Shown: one piece after another, positions 27,197 through 36,003 of the stretch | Numbering within the stretch: the first letter of the stretch is position 1 | Layout: each line of letters opens with the position of its first letter | Assembly (NCBI GenBank): GCA_937899905.1 | Contig: CALCCF010000019.1 | Span: forward strand, 31,209 to 95,208 | DNA length: 64,000 bases | Reading direction: 5' to 3' | Source: an uncultured Phycisphaeraceae bacterium | GTDB lineage: Bacteria > Planctomycetota > Phycisphaerae > Phycisphaerales > UBA1924 | Notes under the pieces: model-generated | Told to the model about the DNA's origin: nothing | Seen by the model: the letters and a program-made list of their open reading frames with translations, nothing else | Databases searched by the model: none | Program-made: the position numbers and the translations under genes

Positions 27197-28087
27197 GTGA
27201 CCAAGCAGATCGTCGCCGCCACCACCATCGCCGCCCTGTCGGGCCTCGCCCACGCCGACCGCATGTACGCCGTGGACGCCAGTTCTGACAGCCTGTACAT
27301 CTTCGACAGCGACACGGGCGAAACCGTCGAGTTCATCGGCCCACTGAATCCCGATCCCGATCGCTATCGCACGCCGGTCAGCATGGCGGTGACCGACTCA
27401 TTCACGATCTTCGTCATCAACAACTCCCCAGACGGCGACGAGGGTCTCAGCCGCGTCGACCGCTTGACCGGCCTGGCGACGCATATCGGCGGCGACGTCC
27501 GCAACTCGATCGCGATCGGCCCCGGTGGCGTGCTCTACGGTGCCGATGCGGCGGGCCGACTCGGCACGGTGAGCTCGTCGACCGGTAACGTCCGCCTCCT
27601 CGGTGGCGAGCGTCTCCCCCGCCTGTTCGGCCTCGACTTCAACACGCGCGACGGTTTCTTCTACGGCATCACGAGCGCGAGCCCGGGCTCCATTCCCGAG
27701 CTGCTCAAGATCAATTCCCGGACCGGCGCCCTGGTCGACACCATCCCGCTGAGCATGGGCATCGCCGGCAGCGCTCCCGGATCCATCGCCTTCCAACGCG
27801 ATGGCGATCTGGTCATGACCGACAACGGCCGCCAGCTGTATGAGATCAACATCGCGACGGGGTTTACCAGGGTCCGCGCTAGCACGTCGAACATCCCCCA
27901 GGGCCTGGGGCTCGCACCCTGCCCGGCCGATATCGACGCCAGCGGCGACGTCGACATCTTCGACTTCCTCGAGTTCCAGAACCTGTTCGACGCGGGTGAT
28001 CCGGCCGCCGATTTCGATGGTGACGGCGTACTGACGCTGTTCGACTTCCTGGCGTTCCAGAACGAGTTCGACTCCGGCTGCGAGTGA
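27197..28087 (+). CDS. Secreted propeller-like protein with GC-type dockerin (tandem copy 2)
   Basis: This 296-residue paralog of the preceding gene starts at GTG 27197, with AAAGGAGAA six to seven bases upstream; the longer open frame from 27116 lacks a ribosome site and would bury the signal peptide (VAATTIAALSGLAHA). The body keeps the propeller repeats (RMYAVDASSDSLYIFDSDTG). The C-terminal units are DIDASGDVDIFDFLEFQNLF and DFDGDGVLTLFDFLAFQNEF, ending Gly-Cys-Glu. Copy 1 ends 118 bases upstream with no evident terminator, so both may be one transcript, ended by the hairpin at 28296. Confidence 0.83.
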   Translation: MTKQIVAATTIAALSGLAHADRMYAVDASSDSLYIFDSDTGETVEFIGPLNPDPDRYRTPVSMAVTDSFTIFVINNSPDGDEGLSRVDRLTGLATHIGGDVRNSIAIGPGGVLYGADAAGRLGTVSSSTGNVRLLGGERLPRLFGLDFNTRDGFFYGITSASPGSIPELLKINSRTGALVDTIPLSMGIAGSAPGSIAFQRDGDLVMTDNGRQLYEINIATGFTRVRASTSNIPQGLGLAPCPADIDASGDVDIFDFLEFQNLFDAGDPAADFDGDGVLTLFDFLAFQNEFDSGCE

Positions 28088-28422
28088 TCGAGGAGAAATC
28101 CTTGAGAATCGCTGCGCTCGGCTCCCACGCTTCTCGCACTCCCTGATGAAGGAGATTCGAGAATACGGGAACCAGCCTCGGGGTTCGCCGAATAGTCGGT
28201 CGCGGGATCTTGGGAAGCTCAGGTCCGAGTCAGGCCACCCCGGAACAGCCCGCCCGAGAATCAGGCTCACGCGAGCCGCCGACCACACCACACCAGGCGT
28301 GGCCAGCGTCCGGACTCATCCCCCGGACCCTGGCCACGCCTTCTTTTGTCTATCCAACGCGTCTAACAACTCGGTATCATGGGCCGGGATAGGCCGGAGC
28401 GGTATCGAAGGGAGACGACGCC
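28088..28422. other. Intergenic region with strong terminator
   Basis: This 335-base gap between the dockerin pair and the SUFU-like gene has no gene. The only clear element is the terminator at 28296-28347; the remaining 75 bases should hold the promoter of the SUFU-like gene. Confidence 0.5.
28296..28347 (+). terminator. Intrinsic terminator after the dockerin tandem
   Basis: An 11-bp perfect outer stem (28296-28306 with 28330-28340), an inner stem of CGTCCGG with CCGGAC type pairing, and the tail TTCTTTT. Confidence 0.85.
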
Positions 28423-29115
28423 TTGTTGGGGAAGATCAAGCAAATGCTCGGCCTGGGTGGCAAAGGTGGCGACGGGCCGGCGTGGTACGACGACCAGCTG
28501 TACGCGGCCAAGCTCTCCGCCTTCGAGGATCGACTCGGCAAGAGCGCCGACGAGGTCATGGCCGCCATCATCGGCTGGGGCATGGGTGGGCCCGTGGATC
28601 TTTGGTTGTTCCCAAACCACGACCAAGGTACGTACTTCACCACCATGCAACTCGCGGTGCCCGGCGACTCCAACGGCCAACTGCGAAACTCAATGGGCCG
28701 CTTCGAGCTCGCGGCCGCAACCCGTCGCGCGATCGAACGCAGTCCCGAACCGGAGGAGGACGAGGAGCCAGAAGATCGGGAGCACACGCCGTTCGAACAG
28801 CAGATGTTCGACATTCGTGCGATGTTGTCGACGATCGCGTACTACAGCTTCGATGCGGTGCTCGAGCCGAACGAGACCGCGGAGTTGCCGGCCGAAGACG
28901 ACGCGGACACCGTGTATCTTGTCATGGCATCGCTCGCCGGCCCGGACAACCCTGTTCGCGTACAGGACGAGGACATCGGAATCATGATGTGCATCCGCGT
29001 GCACAAGTCCGAGTTGGACTTCGCCCGCGAAAACGGCACTACCAAACTCATCGAGCGGCTCAAGGCCGCTGGGCACTACCCGTACAGCGACCTCGACCGA
29101 GAGCCCGTCGCCTAA
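28423..29115 (+). CDS. SUFU-like domain protein
   Basis: This 230-residue cytoplasmic protein has no signal. The layout resembles bacterial 'suppressor of fused' domains (Pfam SUFU): GGPVDLWLFPNHDQGTYFTT, a 'SMGRFELAAATR' segment where the family has a conserved ELM-type motif, an acidic insert (residues 108-125), LSTIAYYSFDAVLEPNETAEL and VHKSELDFARENGTTKLIERL. These proteins are common beside polymorphic toxins as possible immunity factors, but no toxin is adjacent. The start is TTG 28423, with GGGAG seven bases upstream. The assignment is by pattern only. Confidence 0.55.
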   Translation: MLGKIKQMLGLGGKGGDGPAWYDDQLYAAKLSAFEDRLGKSADEVMAAIIGWGMGGPVDLWLFPNHDQGTYFTTMQLAVPGDSNGQLRNSMGRFELAAATRRAIERSPEPEEDEEPEDREHTPFEQQMFDIRAMLSTIAYYSFDAVLEPNETAELPAEDDADTVYLVMASLAGPDNPVRVQDEDIGIMMCIRVHKSELDFARENGTTKLIERLKAAGHYPYSDLDREPVA

Positions 29116-29117
29116 CG

Positions 29118-30800
29118 CTACGACCGCTTCTCGGCGCCCTCGTCATCACCGAAGACGAACACCTCGTCGTCGCCGGCTTCGATCGCGTCCTCGGCTTGCT
29201 CGATGAAGTGCTCGCCGTCGCCCTCGCCGGGGATGCGGAACAGGCTCTCGATCTCCTCGGGCGTGAGCTCGAGATCCTCGCCGCGATCGAACGCGCTGGT
29301 GTCGATGAGCCCGCGCTTGTCGCGCTTCTCGGCCTGCTCGCGCCGGCGATCGAATTGCTTGCGGCTGCGCACGAACACGCGGAAGGGCACCTCATCGAAC
29401 GGTGCCTGCTCGCGGATCCGGTTCATGAGGTACCGCATGTAGTTGGGCGTGAAGAGCTTTGGTTCGTTGACCACCATCGCGATCGTCGGCGGTGCCGTCC
29501 CAACCTGCGCGACGTAGAAGACGCGGGCGAGCGTGCCCAGCTTGTTGCTCGGCCCGCGCTTCTCCAGGATGCCGCGTACGAGGCGGTTGAGTGCGCCCGT
29601 CGACACACGCTCGTGCGCCTGGCCCTTGAGCTCGAAGGCCAATTCGAGCACGCCGTCGATGTTCACGCCCTCCTTCGCGCTCAGCAGCGCGATGGGCGCA
29701 AATGGCAGGCCCTTGAACGCCTCGCGCATGTACTTCTCGTAGCGCTCGCCGGTCACGGGACGGCCCTTGTCGTCGGTCTGCCCCTCGGCAAGATCCCACT
29801 TGTTCACGCCGATCATCGTGGGCTTAAAGGCGTTCTGGCACAGCATCGCGAGCTGCTGGTCGACCTGGCTCGTGGGCTGGGTCGCGTCGACCATCAGCAC
29901 CACGACGTCCGCACGATCGACGGCGCGTTGCACGCGATCGAAGGCGAACCACTCGACGCGGCCCTGGAAGCTCTTCTTGCGGCGCATGCCGGCGGTATCG
30001 ATGACGATGATCCGCTTGCCGTCCTTCTCGACCAGGACGTCGACCGCGTCGCGCGTGGTGCCGGCGATCTCTGAGACGATCACGCGCTCGGCACCGGCCA
30101 GCGCGTTGACCAGCGTGCTCTTGCCCGCGTTGCGCTTGCCGATGACCGCAACCGAGAGATCGGCGGGCGGCGGTGAGGCCGTGTCGGCATCGTCGGGCAG
30201 CAGGTTGTACAGCTGGTCGCTCAGCTCGCGACGCATGTAGTTGTTCTTGGCGCTGCACATCAGCGGCTCGCCGAAGCCCAGGGCGCTCAGCTCGTATGCG
30301 TGCGTCTCCCACTTTGGTCCATCGACCTTAGTGGCCACGACCTGCACCGGGGCCCGCTCACCCAGGCTGGCATCGAGCTTGGCGACTTCTTTGCGCTGCT
30401 TGCGACCCAGCCGCTGCTCGCGAAGCAATCGCGCGATCTCTTCGTCGCGAGGCGTCATGCCGGCCTGCACATCGATGCAGAAGAGGATCAGGTCGGCGTC
30501 GGCCACGGCGGCCTCGATCTGCCCCTCGACGTCGTCGGTCAGCGTCGAGAGGTCGGCCCCCACCTCGTCGTAGCGCTGCCCCTCGGCCACGTACACGCCG
30601 TAGCCGCCGGTGTCGGTCAGCTCCAGCGGCCGGCTGGGCCGCCCATCGCTGTGGGCCAGGTCGATGATCCGCGTCACGCGATCGCGCGTCACGCCGGGCA
30701 GGTCGTCGACGATCGAGGCCTTCCCCCCCGCCAGCATGTTCATAAGCGAGCTCTTGCCCACATTGGGCCGGCCCACGATCGCGATCCGTGGAATAGGCAT
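29118..30800 (-). CDS. der: Ribosome-assembly GTPase Der (EngA)
   Basis: This 560-residue protein has two consecutive GTPase domains followed by a KH-like domain and acts in 50S subunit assembly. Domain 1 has GRPNVGKSSL, DTGGYG and TKVDG; domain 2 has GKRNAGKSTL, DTAGM and NKWD. Domain 1 shows an insertion of about 30 residues, and GKRNAGKST is a slightly unusual P-loop. The KH-like segment is PPTIAMVVNEPKLFTPNYMRYLMNRIRE. A charged tail of about 70 residues (GEDLELTPEEIES...) extends beyond the usual end. ATG 30800 is chosen; the open frame upstream of it is repeat-derived. Confidence 0.93.
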   Translation of the reverse strand: MPIPRIAIVGRPNVGKSSLMNMLAGGKASIVDDLPGVTRDRVTRIIDLAHSDGRPSRPLELTDTGGYGVYVAEGQRYDEVGADLSTLTDDVEGQIEAAVADADLILFCIDVQAGMTPRDEEIARLLREQRLGRKQRKEVAKLDASLGERAPVQVVATKVDGPKWETHAYELSALGFGEPLMCSAKNNYMRRELSDQLYNLLPDDADTASPPPADLSVAVIGKRNAGKSTLVNALAGAERVIVSEIAGTTRDAVDVLVEKDGKRIIVIDTAGMRRKKSFQGRVEWFAFDRVQRAVDRADVVVLMVDATQPTSQVDQQLAMLCQNAFKPTMIGVNKWDLAEGQTDDKGRPVTGERYEKYMREAFKGLPFAPIALLSAKEGVNIDGVLELAFELKGQAHERVSTGALNRLVRGILEKRGPSNKLGTLARVFYVAQVGTAPPTIAMVVNEPKLFTPNYMRYLMNRIREQAPFDEVPFRVFVRSRKQFDRRREQAEKRDKRGLIDTSAFDRGEDLELTPEEIESLFRIPGEGDGEHFIEQAEDAIEAGDDEVFVFGDDEGAEKRS

Positions 30801-30859
30801 AGGGGGGATGGTACGCGAGGCTGCGGGGGGGCTGGGTTGGGAGGAGGCGAAGAGAAGAA

Positions 30860-30912
30860 GCGACGGAGCGACGGAGCGACGGAGCGACGGAGCGACGGAG
30901 CGACGGAGCGAC
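30860..30912. repeat. 8-bp tandem repeat (GCGACGGA)n
   Basis: Six perfect copies of GCGACGGA and a partial seventh lie just upstream of der. Further downstream (about 30949-31010) the plus strand becomes almost purely pyrimidine. The array is not part of a supported gene. Confidence 0.85.
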
Positions 30913-31021
30913 CAAGGGGCGTAGCGACGAAGGGGCCGAGGCAATCGAAGCCCTCCGTCTCCTTGTCTCTCTCGCTGTCTCCGTCTCTCCGTCCCTTCCC
31001 CCCTCCCTATCATCGCCGGCT

Positions 31022-31288
31022 ATGGAGAACCCCACCCCCGGCTCGACCGTCCGCGTCACCCAGCAGTTCCCCCGCCAGAGCGGGACGATGGTCACCACCA
31101 TCGAGGGGGTGGTCGTCCGCGTCGGCCAGGAGAAGTCCGGCTCGTGGTTCGCCCACACGCGGGACAACAAGGTCTGGATCGACCGCGTCGAGCTCCGCAA
31201 GAAGGACGGCGAGCTGGTCGTCGTCAACCTCGACCGCTACTCGGCGATCGAGGTGCTGCAGCAGCCCGAGGCCGAAGCGACGGGCTAA
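31022..31288 (+). CDS. Small hypothetical protein
   Basis: This 88-residue soluble protein, MENPTPGSTVRVTQQFPRQ..., has alternating beta-like strands (VEGVVVRVGQEKSG-type, WFAHTRDNKVWIDRVELRKKDGELVVVNLD), suggestive of an SH3- or KOW-like small barrel. Start and stop give a compact frame with codon use like its neighbours. No family is recognised. It is divergent from der; the gap holds the tandem repeat. Confidence 0.6.
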   Translation: MENPTPGSTVRVTQQFPRQSGTMVTTIEGVVVRVGQEKSGSWFAHTRDNKVWIDRVELRKKDGELVVVNLDRYSAIEVLQQPEAEATG

Positions 31289-31590
31289 GCCCCTCGGAGC
31301 AGCTTCCTCTTTTCCTTCCTTCCGAGTCGCGTGCGTGAGCACGCGGACCAGCCCGCCCATGCTCGCATCTTGACGTCCCGCTGCAATGCCCGCTCTGGTG
31401 CGCACGCCGCGCCGACCGGCGGACGCCCCATCCAACAAATCTCACACTCGATCTAACCCTGCATTCCTCGCAGTTTGCCGCCTGCTGCGCTGATTCCAAC
31501 AGCCACCGCCGCGCGCGCCGCCGCGTCCGATCGCCCGTTGGGTGAGCGGTCCCGCATGTCCACGGGGCCAACACCCAAAGGAGGCCCGAC
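31289..31590. other. Intergenic region before the phage-structure cluster
   Basis: This 302-base gap has no supported gene. A perfect 7-bp hairpin with a GTGA tetraloop (31328-31345) has no T-tract. AAAGGAGG just before 31591 is the portal ribosome site. No integrase, att repeat or terminase fragment was recognised. Confidence 0.5.
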
Positions 31591-33039
31591 GTGGCGTTCA
31601 ACCTCGCACCCTTCACCGACACCACGCTGTCATCCGAGGCGCTCGAGCTCATCCTTGCCGAGCACGAGCGCGACATCGCCCCGCGCCTCCGCTGGCTCTG
31701 GGGGTACTTCCGCAACGAGCCGTCGCGCCCCGGCGGCGAGCTGCCCCAGGCGACCGGCCTGCCACCGCGCCTCCGCGGGGCGTGGGACCCGTGGTCAGAC
31801 GATCGCATGGTCGACGCAGCCGCCAGCGAGGTCGTCATCGAGAACGACATCGCGTGGCGCCTGTACACGATGATCGACTTCATGCTTCCCGAGCCAGTCG
31901 TGCTGCTGAGCACTGCGGGCGAGGCGAGCCAACGCCGGCAGATCGAGGCCGCCCTCGACGCAGTGTGGGAAGCCTCGGGCGGCATGTCGCTCTTGCACGA
32001 CGCGCTGCTGCTCGGGCACGTCTATGGCCATGTTGATCTGCTGCTGCGGTGCGACGTTGAGCGTCTGACCGCTCTCGCGCCCGATCTCGACGCGCTGCTT
32101 GAGCTGCCCGGCGAGGTCTTGGCTGAGGCGATCCGCGTGGAGGCGATCGACCCCACCCGCGGCGTGCCCGTCGTCGACGCGGCCGACTACCGCCGACTCG
32201 AGGCGTACGCCATCGACTTCACGCGACGCACGTCCGACACCGATGAGCGAGATCGCCACGGCAACTCGTTGGCATCCGAGCGCGTCACCGAGATCCTCAG
32301 CGGCGCATGGCGTCAGGTCTACGTCGACGGCGAGCTCGTGGACGAAGGGCCCAATCGAGCCTCCCCCGGCCGCGTTCCGGTCGTGCACATCCAGAATATC
32401 CCACAGCCCCTGTGTTATGCCGGCATCGGCGAGGTCGAGCCGCTCGTCCCGCTGCAGGACCAGCTGAATACACGGCTGAGCGATCGTGCCGCCCGCGTGA
32501 CCATGCAGTCCTTCAAGATGTACCTGGCCAAGGGCATCGAGGGCTTCGACCAGGTGCGCGTGGGGCCGGGGCGAATCCTCTCGACCGACAACCCCGACGC
32601 CGAGGTGCAGGCGTTCGGCGGCGATGCCGACTCGCCCAGCGAGACCCTGCACGTCGAGGACATCCGCGAGGCGATGGACAAGACCTCGGGCGTGCCGCCG
32701 GTCGCCGCAGGCGTCGTCCGTGCGAAGATCGGCAATCTCTCGAGCGGCAACGCGCTCCGCGTGACGCTGCTGGGGCTCTTGAGCAAGACACGCCGAAAGC
32801 GCGTGGGCTACGGCAACGGCATCTCGCGCATGAGCGCGTTGATTCTCGAAGCGCTCGATCGCGCCGGCACGTTCGCCACCGAGCCCAAGGAGCGCGCCGT
32901 GTCGGTGCACTGGCCCGACGCCATCGAACTCGACCAGGACGAGCGATTGCTCAACGCCCAGCGCAAGAACGAGCTGGGTATCAACCCCGAGCGCGTGCTC
33001 GCGGAGCTGGGATATGAGGCCGATCGCCCGAGCGCTTGA
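31591..33039 (+). CDS. Phage portal-like protein
   Basis: This 482-residue protein resembles tailed-phage portals of the SPP1-gp6/HK97 type: an acidic/aromatic start, the block PVVHIQNIPQPLCYAGIGEVEPLVPLQD (portal 'stem' entry), DQLNTRLSDRAARVTMQSFKMYLAKG, then SGVPPVAAGVVRAKIGNLSSGNALRVTLLGLLSKTRRKR, a helix typical of portals, and a C-terminal segment ending in ELGINPERVLAELGYE. The portal forms the 12-subunit DNA gate of a capsid. The start is GTG 31591, with AAAGGAGG six bases upstream. It is the first gene of a seven-gene same-strand series. Confidence 0.75.
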   Translation: MAFNLAPFTDTTLSSEALELILAEHERDIAPRLRWLWGYFRNEPSRPGGELPQATGLPPRLRGAWDPWSDDRMVDAAASEVVIENDIAWRLYTMIDFMLPEPVVLLSTAGEASQRRQIEAALDAVWEASGGMSLLHDALLLGHVYGHVDLLLRCDVERLTALAPDLDALLELPGEVLAEAIRVEAIDPTRGVPVVDAADYRRLEAYAIDFTRRTSDTDERDRHGNSLASERVTEILSGAWRQVYVDGELVDEGPNRASPGRVPVVHIQNIPQPLCYAGIGEVEPLVPLQDQLNTRLSDRAARVTMQSFKMYLAKGIEGFDQVRVGPGRILSTDNPDAEVQAFGGDADSPSETLHVEDIREAMDKTSGVPPVAAGVVRAKIGNLSSGNALRVTLLGLLSKTRRKRVGYGNGISRMSALILEALDRAGTFATEPKERAVSVHWPDAIELDQDERLLNAQRKNELGINPERVLAELGYEADRPSA

Positions 33040-33061
33040 TCACACACGAAGGAGCCACCCC

Positions 33062-33538
33062 ATGCCCAACGACGCACAAGTTAACGCAGCGCCCGACCCA
33101 ACTCCCAATGACAACGAGCTGCGCGAAGCGCTGGCCGAACGGACACAGGTCGCCAGCGATCTGGCCGACCAGCTCCGTGCCCGCGAGGCACAGCTCGAGG
33201 ACATGCGCGAGCGCGCGTCCCGCCTTGAGCGCCGCGGTGGCATCGAACGCGGCCTCGCCCAGGCTGGTGCGATCGATACCGAGGCGCTCGCGCTGCTCGT
33301 TGAGAATCGTCTCGATGCCGACGACGACACCACGCCGCAGCGTGTGATCTCGCAGCTCCAACGTGAACGGCCGGCGCTGTTTCGCACCGCCGGCGCTCGG
33401 GCTACGGCAATGAGCCCGAGCCATCCCTCCCAGGGCGCGCCAGGTCGCGCGGTGGTCGACAGGGCGCGCGACGACGCCCGGGCCACCGGCGACCGGCGCG
33501 CACTCATGAAGTACCTGCGCCTACGCCGCGGCACCTGA
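33062..33538 (+). CDS. Phage scaffold-like coiled-coil protein
   Basis: This 158-residue hydrophilic protein lies between portal and major capsid genes, where tailed phages keep the scaffold (or scaffold/protease). A coiled coil covers about residues 15-62 (LREALAERTQVASDLADQL, then REAQLEDMRERASRLERR). The C-terminus is basic (RRALMKYLRLRRGT), as in scaffolds that contact the capsid shell. ATG 33062 follows AAGGAG. There is no protease motif. The function is inferred from position and composition. Confidence 0.6.
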   Translation: MPNDAQVNAAPDPTPNDNELREALAERTQVASDLADQLRAREAQLEDMRERASRLERRGGIERGLAQAGAIDTEALALLVENRLDADDDTTPQRVISQLQRERPALFRTAGARATAMSPSHPSQGAPGRAVVDRARDDARATGDRRALMKYLRLRRGT

Positions 33539-33620
33539 ACCGACCGTCTCGCCCTAGCCCACGCCCCCGAACGACCCGTGCCCCCAGTCGATCGCAACGC
33601 CACGCACAAAGGAGAAACGC

Positions 33621-34793
33621 ATGGCATTCACCGGTAAGGCGACCTTCTCGGCCGGCTGCGGCCTGCCCTATGTCGTCTAAGACGTCTCGGACATCATCGG
33701 CATCGTCTGCCCGTTCGTGACCCCTCTGCTCGACCACCTCGGCGACGCGCGTCGCCCGGCCACCAGCACCGTGCATGAGTGGATCGAGGACGAGCTGCTC
33801 CCGAACACGGGCACGGTCGTGTCGCAGGTCTTTGCACCTACGCCGCTCACCGACATCACGGTCGATGTCGACGACGGCTCGCGTTTCCGTGTCGGCGATC
33901 TCGTTCGTCCGGCCGACGGCCCCGAGGTGATGCTGGTGACGGAAGTCGCCGGCGACACCATCTCGGTCGTTCGCGGCTATGGCGCCACCTCCGCCGTGTC
34001 GCTTGCCGAAGACATGACGCTGACGATCCTGGGCAACGCCGCGCTTGAGGGCGCCGACGCCCCGGACGCGCGGTTCACCAATCGCACACGCAATGCGAAC
34101 TACACGCAGATCTTTACCGCGGGCATCGAGGTCTCCGGCTCGATGCAAGCCGTCCGAGCCCACGGCATCGCCGATGAGCTCGACTACCAGAAGCAGGAGC
34201 GCATGCGCGAGCTGCTGCGCGACCTGGAGAACTGTGTCATCAACGGCGTCGCTCCCACGAGCACCCCGCAGGGTTCCTCAACGGTGCGTCGCTCGATGAA
34301 CGGCATCATCCCGAGCATCGTGACGAACCAGTTCCAGCCGGGTGTCGGCCCGATCCCCGGTGGCTCGGGCGGTGGATCCGATGGGCTCACCGAAGAGGTG
34401 CTCAACGCCGCCCTGCGTGAGGTGTGGGAGGCGTCGTCGGGGCCGATCGACACCATCGTGTGCGGCGGTGTGCAGAAGCGTCGTATCAACGGCTTCCTGA
34501 CGTCTTCGCGCCGCTATGGCCCGAGCGATGATCGCTACAGCGACCTGGTCAGCGTATACGAGAGCGACTTCGGCGTCTGCCGCGTGGTCGTGTCGCGTTG
34601 GCTGCCGAGCGACACCCTGCTGCTGTTGGACTCCAGCCGCGTCGAGGTGCTGCCACTCGAGGGCCGCAGCTTCCACTACAAGTCGCTCGCCTCGACAGGT
34701 GACGCCGCGACCGGCCAGGTCATCGGCGAGTACACGCTCGAGATGCGCAACGAGAACGCGCATGGGCTCATCAACGGCTTGGCCACGAGCTGA
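33621..34793 (+). pseudogene. Major capsid protein gene (SU10/DUF5309-like) with in-frame TAA
   Basis: ATG 33621 has a strong AAAGGAG site; codons 1-19 read MAFTGKATFSAGCGLPYVV, codon 20 is TAA (33678-33680), and the same frame then continues without break to 34793 as DVSDIIGIVCPF followed by VTPLLDHLGDARRP. The text across the stop fits phage capsid proteins ('...VEDVSDII...PFxTPLLD'), so the TAA probably replaces a GAA Glu codon by a single change. The rest, RFTNRTRNANYTQIFTAG, VSGSMQAVRAHGIADEL and QKQERMRELLRDLENCVING, is typical of this capsid family. Without the stop it would be 390 residues. GTG 33717 could restart translation (358 residues) but has no ribosome site. Confidence 0.75.
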
Positions 34794-34917
34794 CACCCGC
34801 CCAGGAGGGCACGGCGGTTTCGTGTGGGGGCGGCCGCCGGCTCGCGGGTCGGGTGAAACCGGCTCGCGGGTTTGATCGAGGACACTCTCGCCGCGCCGCG
34901 TGCGCAAGGAGTTGCTG

Positions 34918-35547
34918 ATGTTCGGACAAGACAGGGACATGCTGGCCATCGAGCCGCACGCGTTTACGGACGCGTTGTGGGCGGGTCGCCGCCTCGCCTC
35001 GGGCACGGCCGGCGCGGAGGGCACCACGCTCACCAGCACGAGCTCGACGGTGAGCTTCATCGATGCCCAGGCCGAGGCGGGCCAGGTGGTCGTGTTCAAT
35101 GGCGTACCGCTCGAGATCATCTCGGTGACGTCGGCGACGGTTCTCGAGGTCTCGCGGTTGCGCGGCTCGACCTCGGACGCTGCGCTCCCGCCAGCGCCGA
35201 TTGGTAGTGCGCCGTTTGCGCTCGTGAGCTTCGAGCCGCAGCGCGCGATCGTGCATCGCCAGCTGCTCGGCATGCTCGGCCTCGATGGCCCCGATAGTCC
35301 GGGCGTTGAGGCGATCGTCGATGTCGGGCCACTTGCGCATGCCGAGGCGTTGGGAACACTGCATCTCGTGTATGCCGCGGCCTCGGCGCTCAGCGGCCCG
35401 AGCTCATCGCTCGGTGCGCGTGCGGCGATGTACGCGGATATGTTCGCGCGGGCACGCCAGACGCTGGCCGTCGGGCTGGACTTGGACGGCGACGGTGAGG
35501 CCGACGCGACGCGTCGCCCGGCGTTGACGCATCTGGTACGTGGGTAG
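34918..35547 (+). CDS. Phage head/tail-like structural protein
   Basis: This 209-residue protein directly follows the capsid gene. Features seen are a beta-rich centre (TVSFIDAQAEAGQVVVFNGVPLEIISV), a helical part (GTLHLVYAAASALSGP, LGARAAMYADMFARARQTLA) and the acidic loop DLDGDGEAD, which looks like a calcium-binding loop. Position suggests a head-tail connector or completion protein; sequence alone does not prove it. ATG 34918 is chosen because AAGGAG is six bases upstream; GTG 34900 would put that site inside the gene. The 124-base gap before it contains a 13-bp direct repeat (34837-34849 and 34859-34871). Confidence 0.6.
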   Translation: MFGQDRDMLAIEPHAFTDALWAGRRLASGTAGAEGTTLTSTSSTVSFIDAQAEAGQVVVFNGVPLEIISVTSATVLEVSRLRGSTSDAALPPAPIGSAPFALVSFEPQRAIVHRQLLGMLGLDGPDSPGVEAIVDVGPLAHAEALGTLHLVYAAASALSGPSSSLGARAAMYADMFARARQTLAVGLDLDGDGEADATRRPALTHLVRG

Positions 35548-35559
35548 GGGGGTGCTGCG

Positions 35560-35979
35560 ATGCTCGTGATCAACCCGCAATCGGTCTCCTTGATCGGCCA
35601 GACCATCGATCGCGTCCGCCGGATCGCGATCCACCGATCGGCCGAACGGCTGCTCGTCGAGTGGGGCAATATGGGCCCGTACCCGGTGTTCGCCGACGTG
35701 CCCGAGCAGCGCGTGGAGTTGGAGCTCTTCGCCGATCTGGAACGCGGCACGCTCGACGGTCTTGAGCCAGGCGACGAGGGGGCGCTCGAGTTCTTCACGT
35801 CACCGACGGCGGGAAGCGGCGGCCGCACGAAGATTGAGGCCACCGTCGTGGTCACCGATGTGCGAGACGGCGTCGAGCCGGGCGGATCGGCGCAGCGCCG
35901 GATCAGGATGGAAGCCGTGTCGGCGAGTGGGACGGCCGACCCGATCGTGATCAGCGATGCCGAGGATGGGTCGCGATAG
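35560..35979 (+). CDS. Phage-cluster hypothetical protein
   Basis: This 139-residue, mostly beta protein (VRRIAIHRSAERLLVEWGNMGPYPVFADVPEQRVELELFADL, then KIEATVVVTDVRDGVEPGG) lies twelve bases after the previous gene. The strand pattern and position would fit a tail-tube or tail-completion protein of a small phage; no family was recognised. ATG 35560 follows a run of G residues. Two unrelated conserved Asp/Glu-rich turns are visible, with no catalytic motif. Confidence 0.6.
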   Translation: MLVINPQSVSLIGQTIDRVRRIAIHRSAERLLVEWGNMGPYPVFADVPEQRVELELFADLERGTLDGLEPGDEGALEFFTSPTAGSGGRTKIEATVVVTDVRDGVEPGGSAQRRIRMEAVSASGTADPIVISDAEDGSR

Positions 35980-36003
35980 CTCGCGGCGGAAAGGAGGATT
36001 CGC

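Noticed and set aside
28146..30074. Plus-strand open frame of over 600 codons crossing the SUFU-like gene and der.
   Set aside because: It overlaps two recognised genes in other frames and has no ribosome site or recognisable motif.
33539..33700. The TAA in the capsid gene considered as programmed readthrough or recoding.
   Set aside because: The context is TAA-G with no downstream stem-loop or known readthrough signal, so a nonsense change or sequencing error is simpler.
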